The notes beneath the pieces were generated by a model. That model saw only the letters and a list, made by a program, of their open reading frames with translations. It was not told where the DNA came from and did not search any database. 64,000 bases of DNA from Guopingia tenuis. GTDB taxonomy: Bacteria; Bacillota; Clostridia; Christensenellales; Christensenellaceae. The stretch is taken from contig NZ_JACRSS010000002.1 in NCBI RefSeq assembly GCF_014384805.1, positions 258,609-322,608 of the forward strand. The letters are read 5' to 3'. Shown here one piece after another: positions 33,890-42,181 of this stretch (positions are counted from its first letter, which is position 1; each line of letters opens with the position of its first letter). Position numbers and translations under genes: made by a program.

Positions 33890-35052
33890 AACAGACGGCA
33901 AGTGTTCTCATGACCTATGCGGCGGATGTGTCCGGCGTATGCTCGGCCCTCTATGAATTGGGGGGCATGACCATCATGCACGACGCCTCCGGCTGCAACT
34001 CGACGTATAATACCCACGACGAACCCCGGTGGTATCATACCCCCAGCATGGTCTATATTTCGGCTCTTTCCGAGCTGGAAGCCGTGCTGGGCGATGATGG
34101 AAAGCTGATCCGGGATATCGAAGACGCGGCGCGGGAGCTGCATCCCCGGTTTATCGCCATCGCCGGAACCCCCATCCCCATGATGATGGGAACGGATTTT
34201 TCCGGGATTGCCCGGCTGATCGAGCGGGAGACAGGAATTCCCACCTTTGGCTTCGCCACCAACGGTATGCACGATTACGGCGTGGGAGCGGGCATGGCCC
34301 TGGAGGCCGTTGCCGGCCGGTTCTGCGACCCGTCCGTGCAGCCGGAAAGCGGGCTGTCCGTCAATCTTTTGGGTGTGACGCCCCTCGATTTCTCGGTCAC
34401 GGGGAATGTGGAGGCGCTCAGGAACGTGTTTGAAAGTGCGGGAATCCCCGTGAAAAGCTGCTGGGCAATGGGAAGCAGCTTTGATGAGCTTATGTGCGCC
34501 GGAAAAGCGCGGGTAAACGTGGCGGTTTCTGCCTGCGGGCTGCCGCTGGCGAAACGCCTCAAGAAGATATACGGCACGCCCTATGTGGCGGGCCTGCCCA
34601 TCGGAAAAAGCGGCGCGGCAGCCCTGATTGCGGCGATAGAAAAGGCGGATGCCTCCGGGGAGGATCAATTTCCCATGAGGGCCGTATCCGGGGCAAAGGA
34701 TGGAAAGATCGTAATTGCCGGCGAGGCCGTCCAGGCCGGTTCCCTGCGCTATGCTTTGGATCGGGAACTGGGGCTTTCGGATATCCGGGTGGTATGTCCC
34801 ATGGAGGCGGAGGAGGAGCTGTTTCTGCCGGGCGACCAGCGGATGGGGGAAGAGGACGACGTGTTTGCCGTGTTCCGGGAAGCGGAAACCGTCGTCGGCG
34901 ATCCCCTGTTTGGCCGGGCCATCCGCGGCGGGGCGGCACGCCTCATCCGCCTCCCCCACGAGGGCTTTTCCGGCCGCATCTATCGAAAGGAAATCCCCGT
35001 TCTCATGGGAGACCAAGGGACGAAATGGATACAAAAGGAGTTTAACAGATGA
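33886..35052 (+). CDS. NifK-like nitrogenase component 1 subunit, uncharacterised lineage
   Basis: 388 aa from ATG 33886, which overlaps the upstream stop (ATGA); an in-frame ATG at 33871 is possible. VSGVCSALYELGG and IMHDASGCNSTY (Cys19, Cys37) align with the NifK segment around Cys70 and Cys95 (ALGFEKTMPYVHGSQGCVAY, itself quoted from memory). Cys37 is the Cys95 equivalent. The NifK Cys70 and Cys153 equivalents are absent: the second region reads AIAGTPIPMMMGTDF. The C-terminal Rossmann-like domains are intact. It is coupled downstream to the importer's binding-protein gene. With the NifD-like subunit it would hold a bridging Fe-S cluster with fewer cysteines than a P-cluster. Confidence 0.85.
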   Translation: MKQTASVLMTYAADVSGVCSALYELGGMTIMHDASGCNSTYNTHDEPRWYHTPSMVYISALSELEAVLGDDGKLIRDIEDAARELHPRFIAIAGTPIPMMMGTDFSGIARLIERETGIPTFGFATNGMHDYGVGAGMALEAVAGRFCDPSVQPESGLSVNLLGVTPLDFSVTGNVEALRNVFESAGIPVKSCWAMGSSFDELMCAGKARVNVAVSACGLPLAKRLKKIYGTPYVAGLPIGKSGAAALIAAIEKADASGEDQFPMRAVSGAKDGKIVIAGEAVQAGSLRYALDRELGLSDIRVVCPMEAEEELFLPGDQRMGEEDDVFAVFREAETVVGDPLFGRAIRGGAARLIRLPHEGFSGRIYRKEIPVLMGDQGTKWIQKEFNR

Positions 35053-36236
35053 ACAAGAAAGAACGAAAGACGATTGCCCTTCTGCTGTGTGCGGTATTGC
35101 TGCTGCCCATGCTGTTTGCCTGCGCGGGCCAGCCGGCTGCCAGCACGACGCCTTCGGCGGGTGAGAGCGCCCCGGCGTCTTCCCCGGAACAAACCGAAGG
35201 CGGCACCATTACCGTGACCGACCATGCCGGACGGCAGGTGGAGCTGCCCGCGGAAATCAACCGCGTCGTCGTGGCGGATATCTATCCCATGGCGTCGGTT
35301 CTGACCGTATTCCTGGGTTCGGCGGAAAAGCTGGTGGGCATTCACCCGGTCTGCATGAGCGCGGCGAAATCCGGCCTGCTGGGAGAGCTGTTCCCGGAGA
35401 TTTTAAATGCGGATACCAGCTTTATGACGGGAAGCGACCTGAACATTGAAGAGCTTTTGAAGCTGGAACCGGATGTAGTGTTTGTGAGCGCAGGTAACAG
35501 CGAGCTGATGGATACCCTCACAAACGCGGGCATTGCCGCCGTGGGCATTTCCCCCAGCAAATGGGATTATGACATTCTGGAAACCTATGACCAGTGGATC
35601 GCGCTTTTGAGCCAGATGTTCCCGGGGAGCGACAAGAGCGAGGAAATCTCCGATTATTCCAAAGAGGTCTATGATCAGATTCAAGAGGTGGTGAGCGGGA
35701 TTCAGGACGCGGATAAAAAGAAAATCCTCTTCCTCTTCCAATATGACGACCAGCAGATGGTTACCTCCGGCAAGCACTTCTTCGGCCAGTTCTGGAGCGA
35801 AGCGGTGGGCGGAAAGAACGCCGCGGAGGAGATCGAGGTGGATAATTCCAACGCTGTCATCACCATGGAGCAGGTCTATCAGTGGGACCCGGATGTGATC
35901 TTTATTACCAATTTCACCGCCGCTCAGCCCGACGACCTCTATAACAATGCCATCGGCGGCGACGATTGGAGTTCGGTGACGGCCGTGAAGGAGAAGCAGG
36001 TCTATAAGCTGCCTCTTGGGACCTATCGCAGTTATACCCCCAGCGCAGACACGCCGGTGACGCTGCTCTGGATGGCCCAGAAGGTATACCCCGACCTGTT
36101 CAGCGATGTGGATATCACAAAAGAGGTCAAGGAGTATTATCAGGAGCTTTATGGCGTGAGCCTGACCGATGAGCAGGTAGATCGCATGTATAACCCGTCG
36201 GACGCCGCGGCGGACGGATTCTCTAAGGTAAACTAA
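35049..36236 (+). CDS. Metal/siderophore/corrinoid-type ABC transporter binding lipoprotein
   Basis: 395-aa extracytoplasmic solute-binding lipoprotein of the BtuF/FhuD/MolA class (PF01497). Lipobox LFAC with Cys25, a Thr/Ser/Pro linker, then two lobes: DHAGRQVELPAEINRVVV and a long backbone helix near 170-200. The late segment PLGTYRSYTPSADTPVTLLW is of the type seen in molybdate/iron-binding members. ATG 35049 overlaps the NifK-like stop (ATGA), a direct link between the importer and the reductase. Substrate cannot be read from sequence: molybdate/tungstate, ferric siderophore, haem or corrinoid are all possible. Confidence 0.85.
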   Translation: MNKKERKTIALLLCAVLLLPMLFACAGQPAASTTPSAGESAPASSPEQTEGGTITVTDHAGRQVELPAEINRVVVADIYPMASVLTVFLGSAEKLVGIHPVCMSAAKSGLLGELFPEILNADTSFMTGSDLNIEELLKLEPDVVFVSAGNSELMDTLTNAGIAAVGISPSKWDYDILETYDQWIALLSQMFPGSDKSEEISDYSKEVYDQIQEVVSGIQDADKKKILFLFQYDDQQMVTSGKHFFGQFWSEAVGGKNAAEEIEVDNSNAVITMEQVYQWDPDVIFITNFTAAQPDDLYNNAIGGDDWSSVTAVKEKQVYKLPLGTYRSYTPSADTPVTLLWMAQKVYPDLFSDVDITKEVKEYYQELYGVSLTDEQVDRMYNPSDAAADGFSKVN

Positions 36237-36249
36237 AGGAAGGCTGAGG

Positions 36250-37269
36250 ATGGATAGCAAGCGCCGGAGAAAGACAATTTGGTGGACAGCGGGGACGCTG
36301 GCGGCGGTGGTGGTTCTGGCCCTTGCGGCCATGACCCTGGGACGGTATGAAATTACTCTGCCCCAGTTTTTTGCCGCCCTGTTTCCGGGAGCCTTTCCGG
36401 ATATCGAGGTGAGCGACACCATGCGGAACGTCATCTTCAACGTCCGGCTGCCCCGCATTCTTCTGGCGCTGCTCTCGGGAGCGGGGCTGGCGGTGTCCGG
36501 CGGCGCATTCCAGGCCATCTTTTCCAATCCCCTGGCGACGCCGGATACCCTGGGCGTGGCCACGGGCTCGTCCTTTGGGGCGATTCTCGGGATCCTGTTC
36601 GGCCTGTCCTCCATGCTGGTGCAGCTCTCGGCCCTGGCCTTCGGCATGCTGGCGGTGGGGCTGGTGTATCTCATCGGCCGCACCAACAAACGCAGCAGCA
36701 TCATTATGATCGTCCTGGCAGGCATGGTGGTAGGCGCGCTGTTCTCGGCCCTGGTGAGCCTGGTGAAATATGCCGCCGATCCCCAGGACGTTCTGCCCGC
36801 CATCACCTTCTGGCTCATGGGAAGCCTTTCCGGGGCGACTCGGGATAGTCTGCTCATGGGGGCGCCGCTGATCCTTCTGGGAACAGCGCTGATCTTCGTC
36901 TATCGCTGGAAGCTCAACGCCATGACGCTTCCGGAGGAGGAGGCCACGGCTCTGGGCATTCCGGTGCGGCGGATCCGCGTGCTGGTGACGCTGGGGGCCG
37001 GCATGGTGACGGCAGCGGTGGTTTCCATGTGCGGCCTGATCGGCTGGGTGGGACTGCTGGTGCCCCATGTGGCGCGGATGCTCTTCGGCAATGATAATTC
37101 CCGGGTCATTCCCGCCAGCATCGGCTTTGGCAGCATCTTTATGCTGGTGATCGACACGGTGGCCCGGTGCGCCACGGCCTCGGAAATCCCGGTTTCCATC
37201 CTGACGGCGATTATCGGCGCGCCGGTGTTCATCCTGCTGCTCCGAAAGACGGGAGGGATCAAGGCATGA
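36250..37269 (+). CDS. FecCD/BtuC-type ABC transporter permease
   Basis: 339-aa membrane permease with about ten helices. Family landmarks: NVRLPRILLALLSGAGLAVSG, split here as NVRLPRILLALL and SGAGLAVSG (about 68-88), QAIFSNPLATPDTLGVATGS (exactly 20, near 92-111), GLIGWVGLLVPHVARMLFG in the second half, and a coupling segment before the last helices. ATG 36250 follows AAGGAAGGCTGAGG, 13 bases after the binding-protein gene. It overlaps the ATPase gene by ATGA. Confidence 0.93.
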   Translation: MDSKRRRKTIWWTAGTLAAVVVLALAAMTLGRYEITLPQFFAALFPGAFPDIEVSDTMRNVIFNVRLPRILLALLSGAGLAVSGGAFQAIFSNPLATPDTLGVATGSSFGAILGILFGLSSMLVQLSALAFGMLAVGLVYLIGRTNKRSSIIMIVLAGMVVGALFSALVSLVKYAADPQDVLPAITFWLMGSLSGATRDSLLMGAPLILLGTALIFVYRWKLNAMTLPEEEATALGIPVRRIRVLVTLGAGMVTAAVVSMCGLIGWVGLLVPHVARMLFGNDNSRVIPASIGFGSIFMLVIDTVARCATASEIPVSILTAIIGAPVFILLLRKTGGIKA

Positions 37270-38072
37270 AATTTGAGGTGAAAGACGGCTGTTTTGGCTA
37301 TGCAGCCGGAGAGCAGGTTTTGGATTCCATCTGCTTTTCCGTGAAGGAGCCGGAGATAGTATCCATTCTGGGAGCCAACGGCGCTGGAAAGACGACGCTT
37401 TTGAAATGCATGCTGGGGCTCCTGCCCTGGCGGAGCGGCGCCTCCTATCTGGACGGAACGGATATCCGTGCTCTGCGCAGCCGGGAATTCTGGAAAAAGG
37501 TGGGCTATGTCCCCCAGGCCAAGCTCTCCTCCTTTGTCTATACCATCGAGGAAATGGTGGTGCTGGGGCGCAGCTCCCGGCTGCGGGAATGGGAGCGGCC
37601 AGGCAAAAAAGACTGGGAAAAGGTGGCGGAAGCTCTGGAAACCGTGGGCATCGCCCATCTGGCCAAAAAGCTCTGCAACGAGGTGAGCGGCGGGGAATAC
37701 CAGATGGCTATGATCGCCCGGGCGCTGGTTTCCGATCCCGGACTGCTGGTGCTGGATGAACCCGAATCCAACCTGGATTTCAAAAACCAGCGGCTGGTGC
37801 TGGATACGGTGGCCCGGCTCTGCCGGGAAAAGGGGATTGCGGCGATTCTGAATACCCATTATCCCGATCACGCCCTGGATATTTCTCAAAAAGCCCTGCT
37901 GCTGCTCCCTGAGGGGAACGCCCTATTCGGGCAGACCCGGGAGATCCTTCAGGAGGAGAATCTCCAGCGGGCCTTCGGGATTCCCGTGCGCATCCGGCAG
38001 GTGGAGCTTCCAGAAGGGGAGGTCACCTGCGTGTTCCCGGTGGCGCAGAAGCCGGGGGAACCACAGACCTGA
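37266..38072 (+). CDS. ABC transporter ATPase of the FecCD/BtuC-type importer
   Basis: 268-aa cytoplasmic ATPase. Walker A GANGAGKTTLL (residues 36-46), Q-loop VPQAK, signature VSGGEYQMAMIARAL (about 140-154), Walker B LLVLDEPESNLD and switch His in NTHYPDHAL. The D-loop reads ESNLD as in BtuD/FhuC. Start ATG 37266 overlaps the permease stop. It ends 82 bases before hydF. Confidence 0.94.
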   Translation: MKFEVKDGCFGYAAGEQVLDSICFSVKEPEIVSILGANGAGKTTLLKCMLGLLPWRSGASYLDGTDIRALRSREFWKKVGYVPQAKLSSFVYTIEEMVVLGRSSRLREWERPGKKDWEKVAEALETVGIAHLAKKLCNEVSGGEYQMAMIARALVSDPGLLVLDEPESNLDFKNQRLVLDTVARLCREKGIAAILNTHYPDHALDISQKALLLLPEGNALFGQTREILQEENLQRAFGIPVRIRQVELPEGEVTCVFPVAQKPGEPQT

Positions 38073-38154
38073 AAAGCCTGACCGGGCAAAAAGAAACATG
38101 AAACGCCAAAGCGGAGGGATAGCCTTTGTGCGCGGATAAAAGGAGGAAGAAAAA

Positions 38155-39372
38155 ATGAGTTTAAACAACACACCATCGGCCGACCGCGTGCATATCGGCG
38201 TGTTTGGCCGGCGCAACGCCGGAAAATCCAGCGTCATCAACGCCCTGACTGGGCAAAACCTCTCCATCGTTTCGGATGTTAAGGGGACGACCACCGATCC
38301 GGTGAAAAAGGCCATGGAGCTTTTGCCCCTGGGGCCAGTGGTGGTTATCGACACCCCGGGCATCGACGACGAGGGGGAGCTGGGCGCCCTTCGCGTAAAG
38401 CGCAGCTATCAGATGCTGAACCAGGCGGATATTGCGGTTCTGGTGATCGACGGAACCGAGGGATTTGCAAAAGAGGATGCCGCCATGCTGGAGCGCATCC
38501 AAAAAAAGGGAATCCCCTATGTAATCGTGTGTAATAAAATCGACGAAGCACCGGCCGGGAGCCTGGGGCTTATCGGAGAATCGGCGGATATCCTCCCGGT
38601 TTCGGCCAAGACCGGCGCGGGCATCCATGCGCTGAAAGAGCGGCTGGCCAAAAGCCTCTCGTCGGCAAAGCCCCGGTATCCCATTGTGGCCGATCTGCTG
38701 GCTCCGGGGGATCTGGTGGTGCTGGTGATTCCCATCGATGAATCCGCGCCCAAGGGGCGGCTCATCCTGCCCCAGCAGCAGACCATCCGGGAGGTTCTGG
38801 ACTGCCATGCCAGCGCAGTATGCGTCCAGGATACGGATTTGAAGGCTGCTCTTGCCGGGCTGGGGTCAAAGCCGCGGCTGGTCATCACGGACAGCCAGGC
38901 CTTTGCCCGGGTCAGCGCGGATACGCCGCAGGACATTCTGCTCACGTCTTTTTCTATCCTCTTTGCGCGGCATAAGGGAAACCTGGCGGAGCTGATCCGG
39001 GGGGTAAAGGCCATCGACAGCCTCCAGGACGGCGATTCCGTGCTGATTTCCGAGGGCTGCACTCACCATCGCCAATGCAACGACATCGGCACGGTAAAGC
39101 TGCCCCGGTGGATTGGAAAATACACGGGAAAGGCCGTGAACTTCTCCTATTCCAGCGGCACAGAGTTTCCCGAGGACCTTTCGGGATATAAAATGGTCAT
39201 CCACTGCGGCGGCTGCATGCTCAACGAGCGGGAGATGAAATACCGCATCCAGTGCGCCGCGGATCAGGGGGTGCCCATTGCCAACTATGGGCTTTCCATC
39301 GCCTATATGCAGGGGATCTTGCAGCGCAGTTTGCAGGTGTTTCCGGATATTGCGGCGCAGCTGTCCAAATAA
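38155..39372 (+). CDS. hydF: [FeFe]-hydrogenase maturation GTPase and scaffold HydF
   Basis: 405 aa. GTPase domain: G1 GRRNAGKSS (18-26), G2 Thr in KGTTTDPV, G3 DTPGIDDEG (66-74) and G4 NKID (127-130). A dimerisation domain follows (about 175-270). The C-terminal Fe-S domain has Cys302-Thr-His304 and His350-Cys351-Gly-Gly-Cys354, the CxH...HCxxC ligand pattern of HydF. HydF carries the 2Fe precursor to apo-HydA. ATG 38155 follows AGGAGGAAGAAAA. It lies in line with the importer genes. Full length, no damage. Confidence 0.95.
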   Translation: MSLNNTPSADRVHIGVFGRRNAGKSSVINALTGQNLSIVSDVKGTTTDPVKKAMELLPLGPVVVIDTPGIDDEGELGALRVKRSYQMLNQADIAVLVIDGTEGFAKEDAAMLERIQKKGIPYVIVCNKIDEAPAGSLGLIGESADILPVSAKTGAGIHALKERLAKSLSSAKPRYPIVADLLAPGDLVVLVIPIDESAPKGRLILPQQQTIREVLDCHASAVCVQDTDLKAALAGLGSKPRLVITDSQAFARVSADTPQDILLTSFSILFARHKGNLAELIRGVKAIDSLQDGDSVLISEGCTHHRQCNDIGTVKLPRWIGKYTGKAVNFSYSSGTEFPEDLSGYKMVIHCGGCMLNEREMKYRIQCAADQGVPIANYGLSIAYMQGILQRSLQVFPDIAAQLSK

Positions 39373-39385
39373 ACGGGAGGAAACT

Positions 39386-39637
39386 ATGGAAGCAGAGACG
39401 CGGATTGCCCTGGTGGGCATTATTGTGGAAAACGGGGAGATGGCGGAAAAGATCAACGCGGTTCTCCATGAATACAGCCGGTATATCATTGGCCGGATGG
39501 GCCTGCCCTATCGGGAGAGAGGCGTTTCCATCATCAGCATCGTGCTCGACGCCCCAAGCCCGGTAATCAGCGCCCTTTCCGGGAAGCTTGGCATGCTGAA
39601 GGGCGTGAGCAGCAAAACCATCTATTCCAAAATATGA
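39386..39637 (+). CDS. TM1266-family iron-only hydrogenase system regulator
   Basis: An 83-aa ACT-like protein. ALVGIIVENGEMAEKIN at residues 8-24, then RMGLPYRERGVSIISIVLD, and the end KLGMLKGVSSKTIYSK are typical of the TM1266 family that accompanies hydEFG. It is related to the nickel-regulator (NikR) C-terminal fold but has no DNA-binding part, so how it regulates is unclear. ATG 39386 follows GGGAGGAAACT, 13 bases after hydF. Last gene of the long run starting at hydE. Confidence 0.9.
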   Translation: MEAETRIALVGIIVENGEMAEKINAVLHEYSRYIIGRMGLPYRERGVSIISIVLDAPSPVISALSGKLGMLKGVSSKTIYSKI

Positions 39638-39841
39638 TGGAATAGTCTGGTTTCATCGCGTGGGGCAGCGGGCTGAAAATCGCCGGTGTGAACCAAAGCC
39701 AACGGACATAAAGGACGGCCCCCAAAACTACTGCGACGGCGGCGAAGGGAAAGAAAAGATTCCTGTTTTCCGAGAATCTGCCGGGAGAGTCCCAAAGGGT
39801 CTTAGAGCAGGGATGGCGAAGAAGATACAACCATAAAAATG

Positions 39842-39884
39842 CCCCGGTTTTCTGCGCAAAAGGAGAAAGCCGGGGTATTTTTTT
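39842..39884 (+). terminator. Terminator after the hydE-TM1266 gene run
   Basis: 12-base stem CCCCGGTTTTCT / AGAAAGCCGGGG (one wobble), loop GCGCAAAAGG, then TATTTTTTT. It lies 205 bases after the last stop; nothing else convincing occupies those 205 bases. Confidence 0.88.
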
Positions 39885-39954
39885 GCTTCCCGCGGAGGGC
39901 GGCGCGGCTCTTTTGTAAATGCAGCGCCGGGGACAGGAGGCAACCCTCGGGGCG

Positions 39955-39983
39955 TTGTATTGCATGGGCAATTCTGGTATACT
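39955..39983 (+). promoter_or_regulatory. Promoter of the VOC-family gene
   Basis: TTGTAT (39955-39960), 17-base spacer, TATACT (39978-39983) with an extended TGG before it. Confidence 0.75.
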
Positions 39984-40027
39984 CTAAAAAAAGGGCGGCA
40001 GAGCCGCACGAAAAGGGAGGAAGAAAG

Positions 40028-40426
40028 ATGGGACTCATCCGGGGAGTGGCGCACGTTTCGTTTAAAACGGCGGATATGGACAGGGCCGTGGCCTTTTACT
40101 GCGGCGTTTTGGGAATGAAGGACTACAAGGACATCGACCGGCCGGACGGCTCCAAATGGCTGAAATTCATTGAAATCGCGCCGGGGCAATATCTGGAGAT
40201 GCTTTATCGGGACGATGGCGACTATCTGGAGGGAATGTATTCCCACCTCTGCCTGGAAGTCGAGGATCTGGATGCCCTGGTGGCCCGGCTGAAGGAACAC
40301 AAGATCAGCCTGGAAAAAGAGCCGCAGGTGGGCGTGACGGGGAATTATTCCTGCTGGGCCAAGGATCCGGACGGCAACCGGATCGAATTTGCCCAGATTC
40401 CGGCGGATTCTCCCTTCAGGGGATGA
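40028..40426 (+). CDS. VOC-superfamily (glyoxalase-like) protein
   Basis: A 132-aa vicinal-oxygen-chelate protein with two beta-alpha-beta-beta-beta repeats. Possible metal ligands are His9 (GVAHVSFKT), Glu near 58 (YLEMLY), His near 76 (YSHLCLEV) and Glu in RIEFAQ near the C-terminus, an arrangement close to lactoylglutathione lyase. The substrate is unknown; many such clostridial proteins are methylmalonyl-CoA epimerase-like or thiol-adduct enzymes. ATG 40028 follows GGGAGGAAAG. Single-gene unit. Confidence 0.85.
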   Translation: MGLIRGVAHVSFKTADMDRAVAFYCGVLGMKDYKDIDRPDGSKWLKFIEIAPGQYLEMLYRDDGDYLEGMYSHLCLEVEDLDALVARLKEHKISLEKEPQVGVTGNYSCWAKDPDGNRIEFAQIPADSPFRG

Positions 40427-40433
40427 GGCTTTG

Positions 40434-40461
40434 TTGCATTTTTTCGCAGGGGTGGTATAAT
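40434..40461 (+). promoter_or_regulatory. Promoter of the ABC exporter operon
   Basis: TTGCAT (40434-40439), 16-base spacer, TATAAT (40456-40461), extended -10 TGG. Confidence 0.8.
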
Positions 40462-40496
40462 CAGGAATGATTTTGTGAAATTACGGAGGAGAAAGT

Positions 40497-41297
40497 TTGA
40501 AGGAGATCATAAAAGAGCACGCCGGATTTCTGAAACAGATCTGGAAGCTCTCCAAGAGCGAGCTCATCATCACTTATAAAGGCGCGGCGCTGGGGCCGGC
40601 CTGGGCCATTCTGAATCCAGCCATCACGATATTTGTCTATTGGTTTGCCTTTGCGCTGGGCCTTCGGACCAACAGCGATGTCCGCGGGGCGACTTTTTTT
40701 CAGTTCCTGATGGTGGGGATGATCCCCTGGTTTTTCATCAAGGCATCCATCATGAACGGGGCAGACTGCTATCTCAAAAAGAGTGCGTTTATCACAAAAA
40801 TGCCGTTTCCGGTTTCCACAATCCCCACGTTTGTGCTGCTGGCAGATCTCTATGTCAACTTGGCGTTGACGCTCATCATGTATATCCTGCTTCTCATCAT
40901 GGGGGTTCCGCCGTCCATCTATAATATTCAGATTTTATACTATGTCCCGCTCATGTATTTCTGTCAGCTGTTTTTTACCTGGATCACCGCCATGCTTTCT
41001 GCCGTGAGCAAGGATTTCTATAGTGCCGTAAAGGCCTTTATCACAGCATTTTTTTGGATGTCGGGCATTGTGTTCGATCCGTATTCCATGGCGGATCCGA
41101 TCCTGCGCAATATCGTGCTTGCCAGTCCCATCAGCTATATCTGCAATGGGTTTCGCAACACTTTTCTATATCAGACATGGTTCTTCGAGACTCCATATGA
41201 GACGCTTATATTCTTTGCCTGGCTGATCGTGCTGGCGTTTCTGGGATCGCGGTTCTATAAAAAGCTGCGCCGGACGCTGCCGGATATTTTGGCATAG
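40497..41297 (+). CDS. ABC-2 type polysaccharide/teichoic-acid export permease
   Basis: 266-aa membrane protein with six helices and an N-terminal amphipathic segment, as in Wzm/TagG/RfbA. LSKSELIITYKGAALGPAWAIL (split: LSKSELIITYKG and AALGPAWAIL, about 18-39) is the conserved ABC-2 entry region. The start is TTG 40497, after GGAGGAGAAAG. It pairs with the downstream ATPase. No biosynthetic cluster lies directly beside it; a sugar-phosphate transferase is 5 kb away. Confidence 0.88.
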   Translation: MKEIIKEHAGFLKQIWKLSKSELIITYKGAALGPAWAILNPAITIFVYWFAFALGLRTNSDVRGATFFQFLMVGMIPWFFIKASIMNGADCYLKKSAFITKMPFPVSTIPTFVLLADLYVNLALTLIMYILLLIMGVPPSIYNIQILYYVPLMYFCQLFFTWITAMLSAVSKDFYSAVKAFITAFFWMSGIVFDPYSMADPILRNIVLASPISYICNGFRNTFLYQTWFFETPYETLIFFAWLIVLAFLGSRFYKKLRRTLPDILA

Positions 41298-41309
41298 GGG
41301 GGAGGAACT

Positions 41310-42125
41310 ATGGAAGAACAGGTTGCAATCTGCTTTACCCATGTAAAGAAAACGTATAAGCTCTATAAAAGCGCAAAAAAACGGTTTTTGGGGCTGATTT
41401 TCGGGGAAAGAATCCCCTATAAAAAGTATAAAGCACTGGACGACGTGTCCTTCACTATCAACAAGGGGGAGGCTGTGGGCCTGGTGGGCCGCAACGGTGC
41501 GGGAAAATCCACGCTTTTGAAGCTGATTACCGGGGTTACCTTTGCCGAGGAAGGCGAGATCACCGTTAACGGACAAGTGGCGGCGCTTCTGGAGCTGGAG
41601 AGCGGCTTTGATCCCCAGATGAGCGGCCGGGAGAATATCTATCTAAAGGGGTATATCCTTGGGCTGACTCCGGAGGCCATCGAGGCTGTGGAGGACGACG
41701 TTGTGGAGTTTGCGGATATTGGGGATTTCATCGACCAGCCCGTGGGCAAATATTCCAGTGGCATGCGGGCCAGGCTGGGGTTTGCCATCAATGTGGAGAT
41801 CCGCCCGGAAATTTTGGTGATTGATGAGGCTTTGGCGGTGGGCGACGCAGCTTTCAGCGAAAAATGCCGCAACAAGGTGCGTTCCCTCATCGATTCGGGC
41901 GTCACGGTGCTGTTTGTGAGTCATGCGAAGGACCAGATGATGGAGTTCTGCGACCGCGCCCTGTTTATGGACAAAGGAAAAATTCTGGCGGACGGTCCGG
42001 CAGAGGAGATTGCCCGGCAATATGATGCCTTTGTGGAGCAGGAAAAGAAGCGGGAGCGGGAAGAACGGGAACGGCGCAAGCGCGAGGGCACGCCCGAGCG
42101 GAAGCGCCGAAAGGCTTCTTTCTAA
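41310..42125 (+). CDS. Polysaccharide/teichoic-acid ABC exporter ATPase (Wzt/TagH-like)
   Basis: 271 aa. Walker A GRNGAGKSTLL (about 61-71), signature KYSSGMRARLGFAI (YSSGM is typical of the Wzt/TagH group), Walker B ILVIDEALAVGD and H-loop SHAKDQM. The N-terminal half has the usual long insertion before the P-loop (KKRFLGLIFGERIPYKKYKAL). The C-terminus is a highly charged Arg/Glu/Lys tail (245-271) without the carbohydrate-binding domain of O-antigen Wzt. ATG 41310 is 12 bases after the permease. Confidence 0.92.
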   Translation: MEEQVAICFTHVKKTYKLYKSAKKRFLGLIFGERIPYKKYKALDDVSFTINKGEAVGLVGRNGAGKSTLLKLITGVTFAEEGEITVNGQVAALLELESGFDPQMSGRENIYLKGYILGLTPEAIEAVEDDVVEFADIGDFIDQPVGKYSSGMRARLGFAINVEIRPEILVIDEALAVGDAAFSEKCRNKVRSLIDSGVTVLFVSHAKDQMMEFCDRALFMDKGKILADGPAEEIARQYDAFVEQEKKREREERERRKREGTPERKRRKASF

Positions 42126-42141
42126 ATATCGGTATGCGCAT

Positions 42142-42175
42142 AAAAAAGCGGCAGGGAAAAACATGCCGCTTTTTT
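42142..42175. terminator. Bidirectional terminator between the exporter and the DUF3795 gene
   Basis: AAAAAAGCGGCA / TGCCGCTTTTTT with a 10-base loop; A and T tracts on both sides serve both convergent genes. Confidence 0.9.
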
Positions 42176-42181
42176 GTGCTT

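Noticed and set aside
31815..35052. True nitrogen-fixation genes (nifHDK)
   Set aside because: The D/K-like proteins lack several P-cluster cysteines, and nifB, nifE and nifN are not in the window; a nitrogenase-like paralogue fits better.
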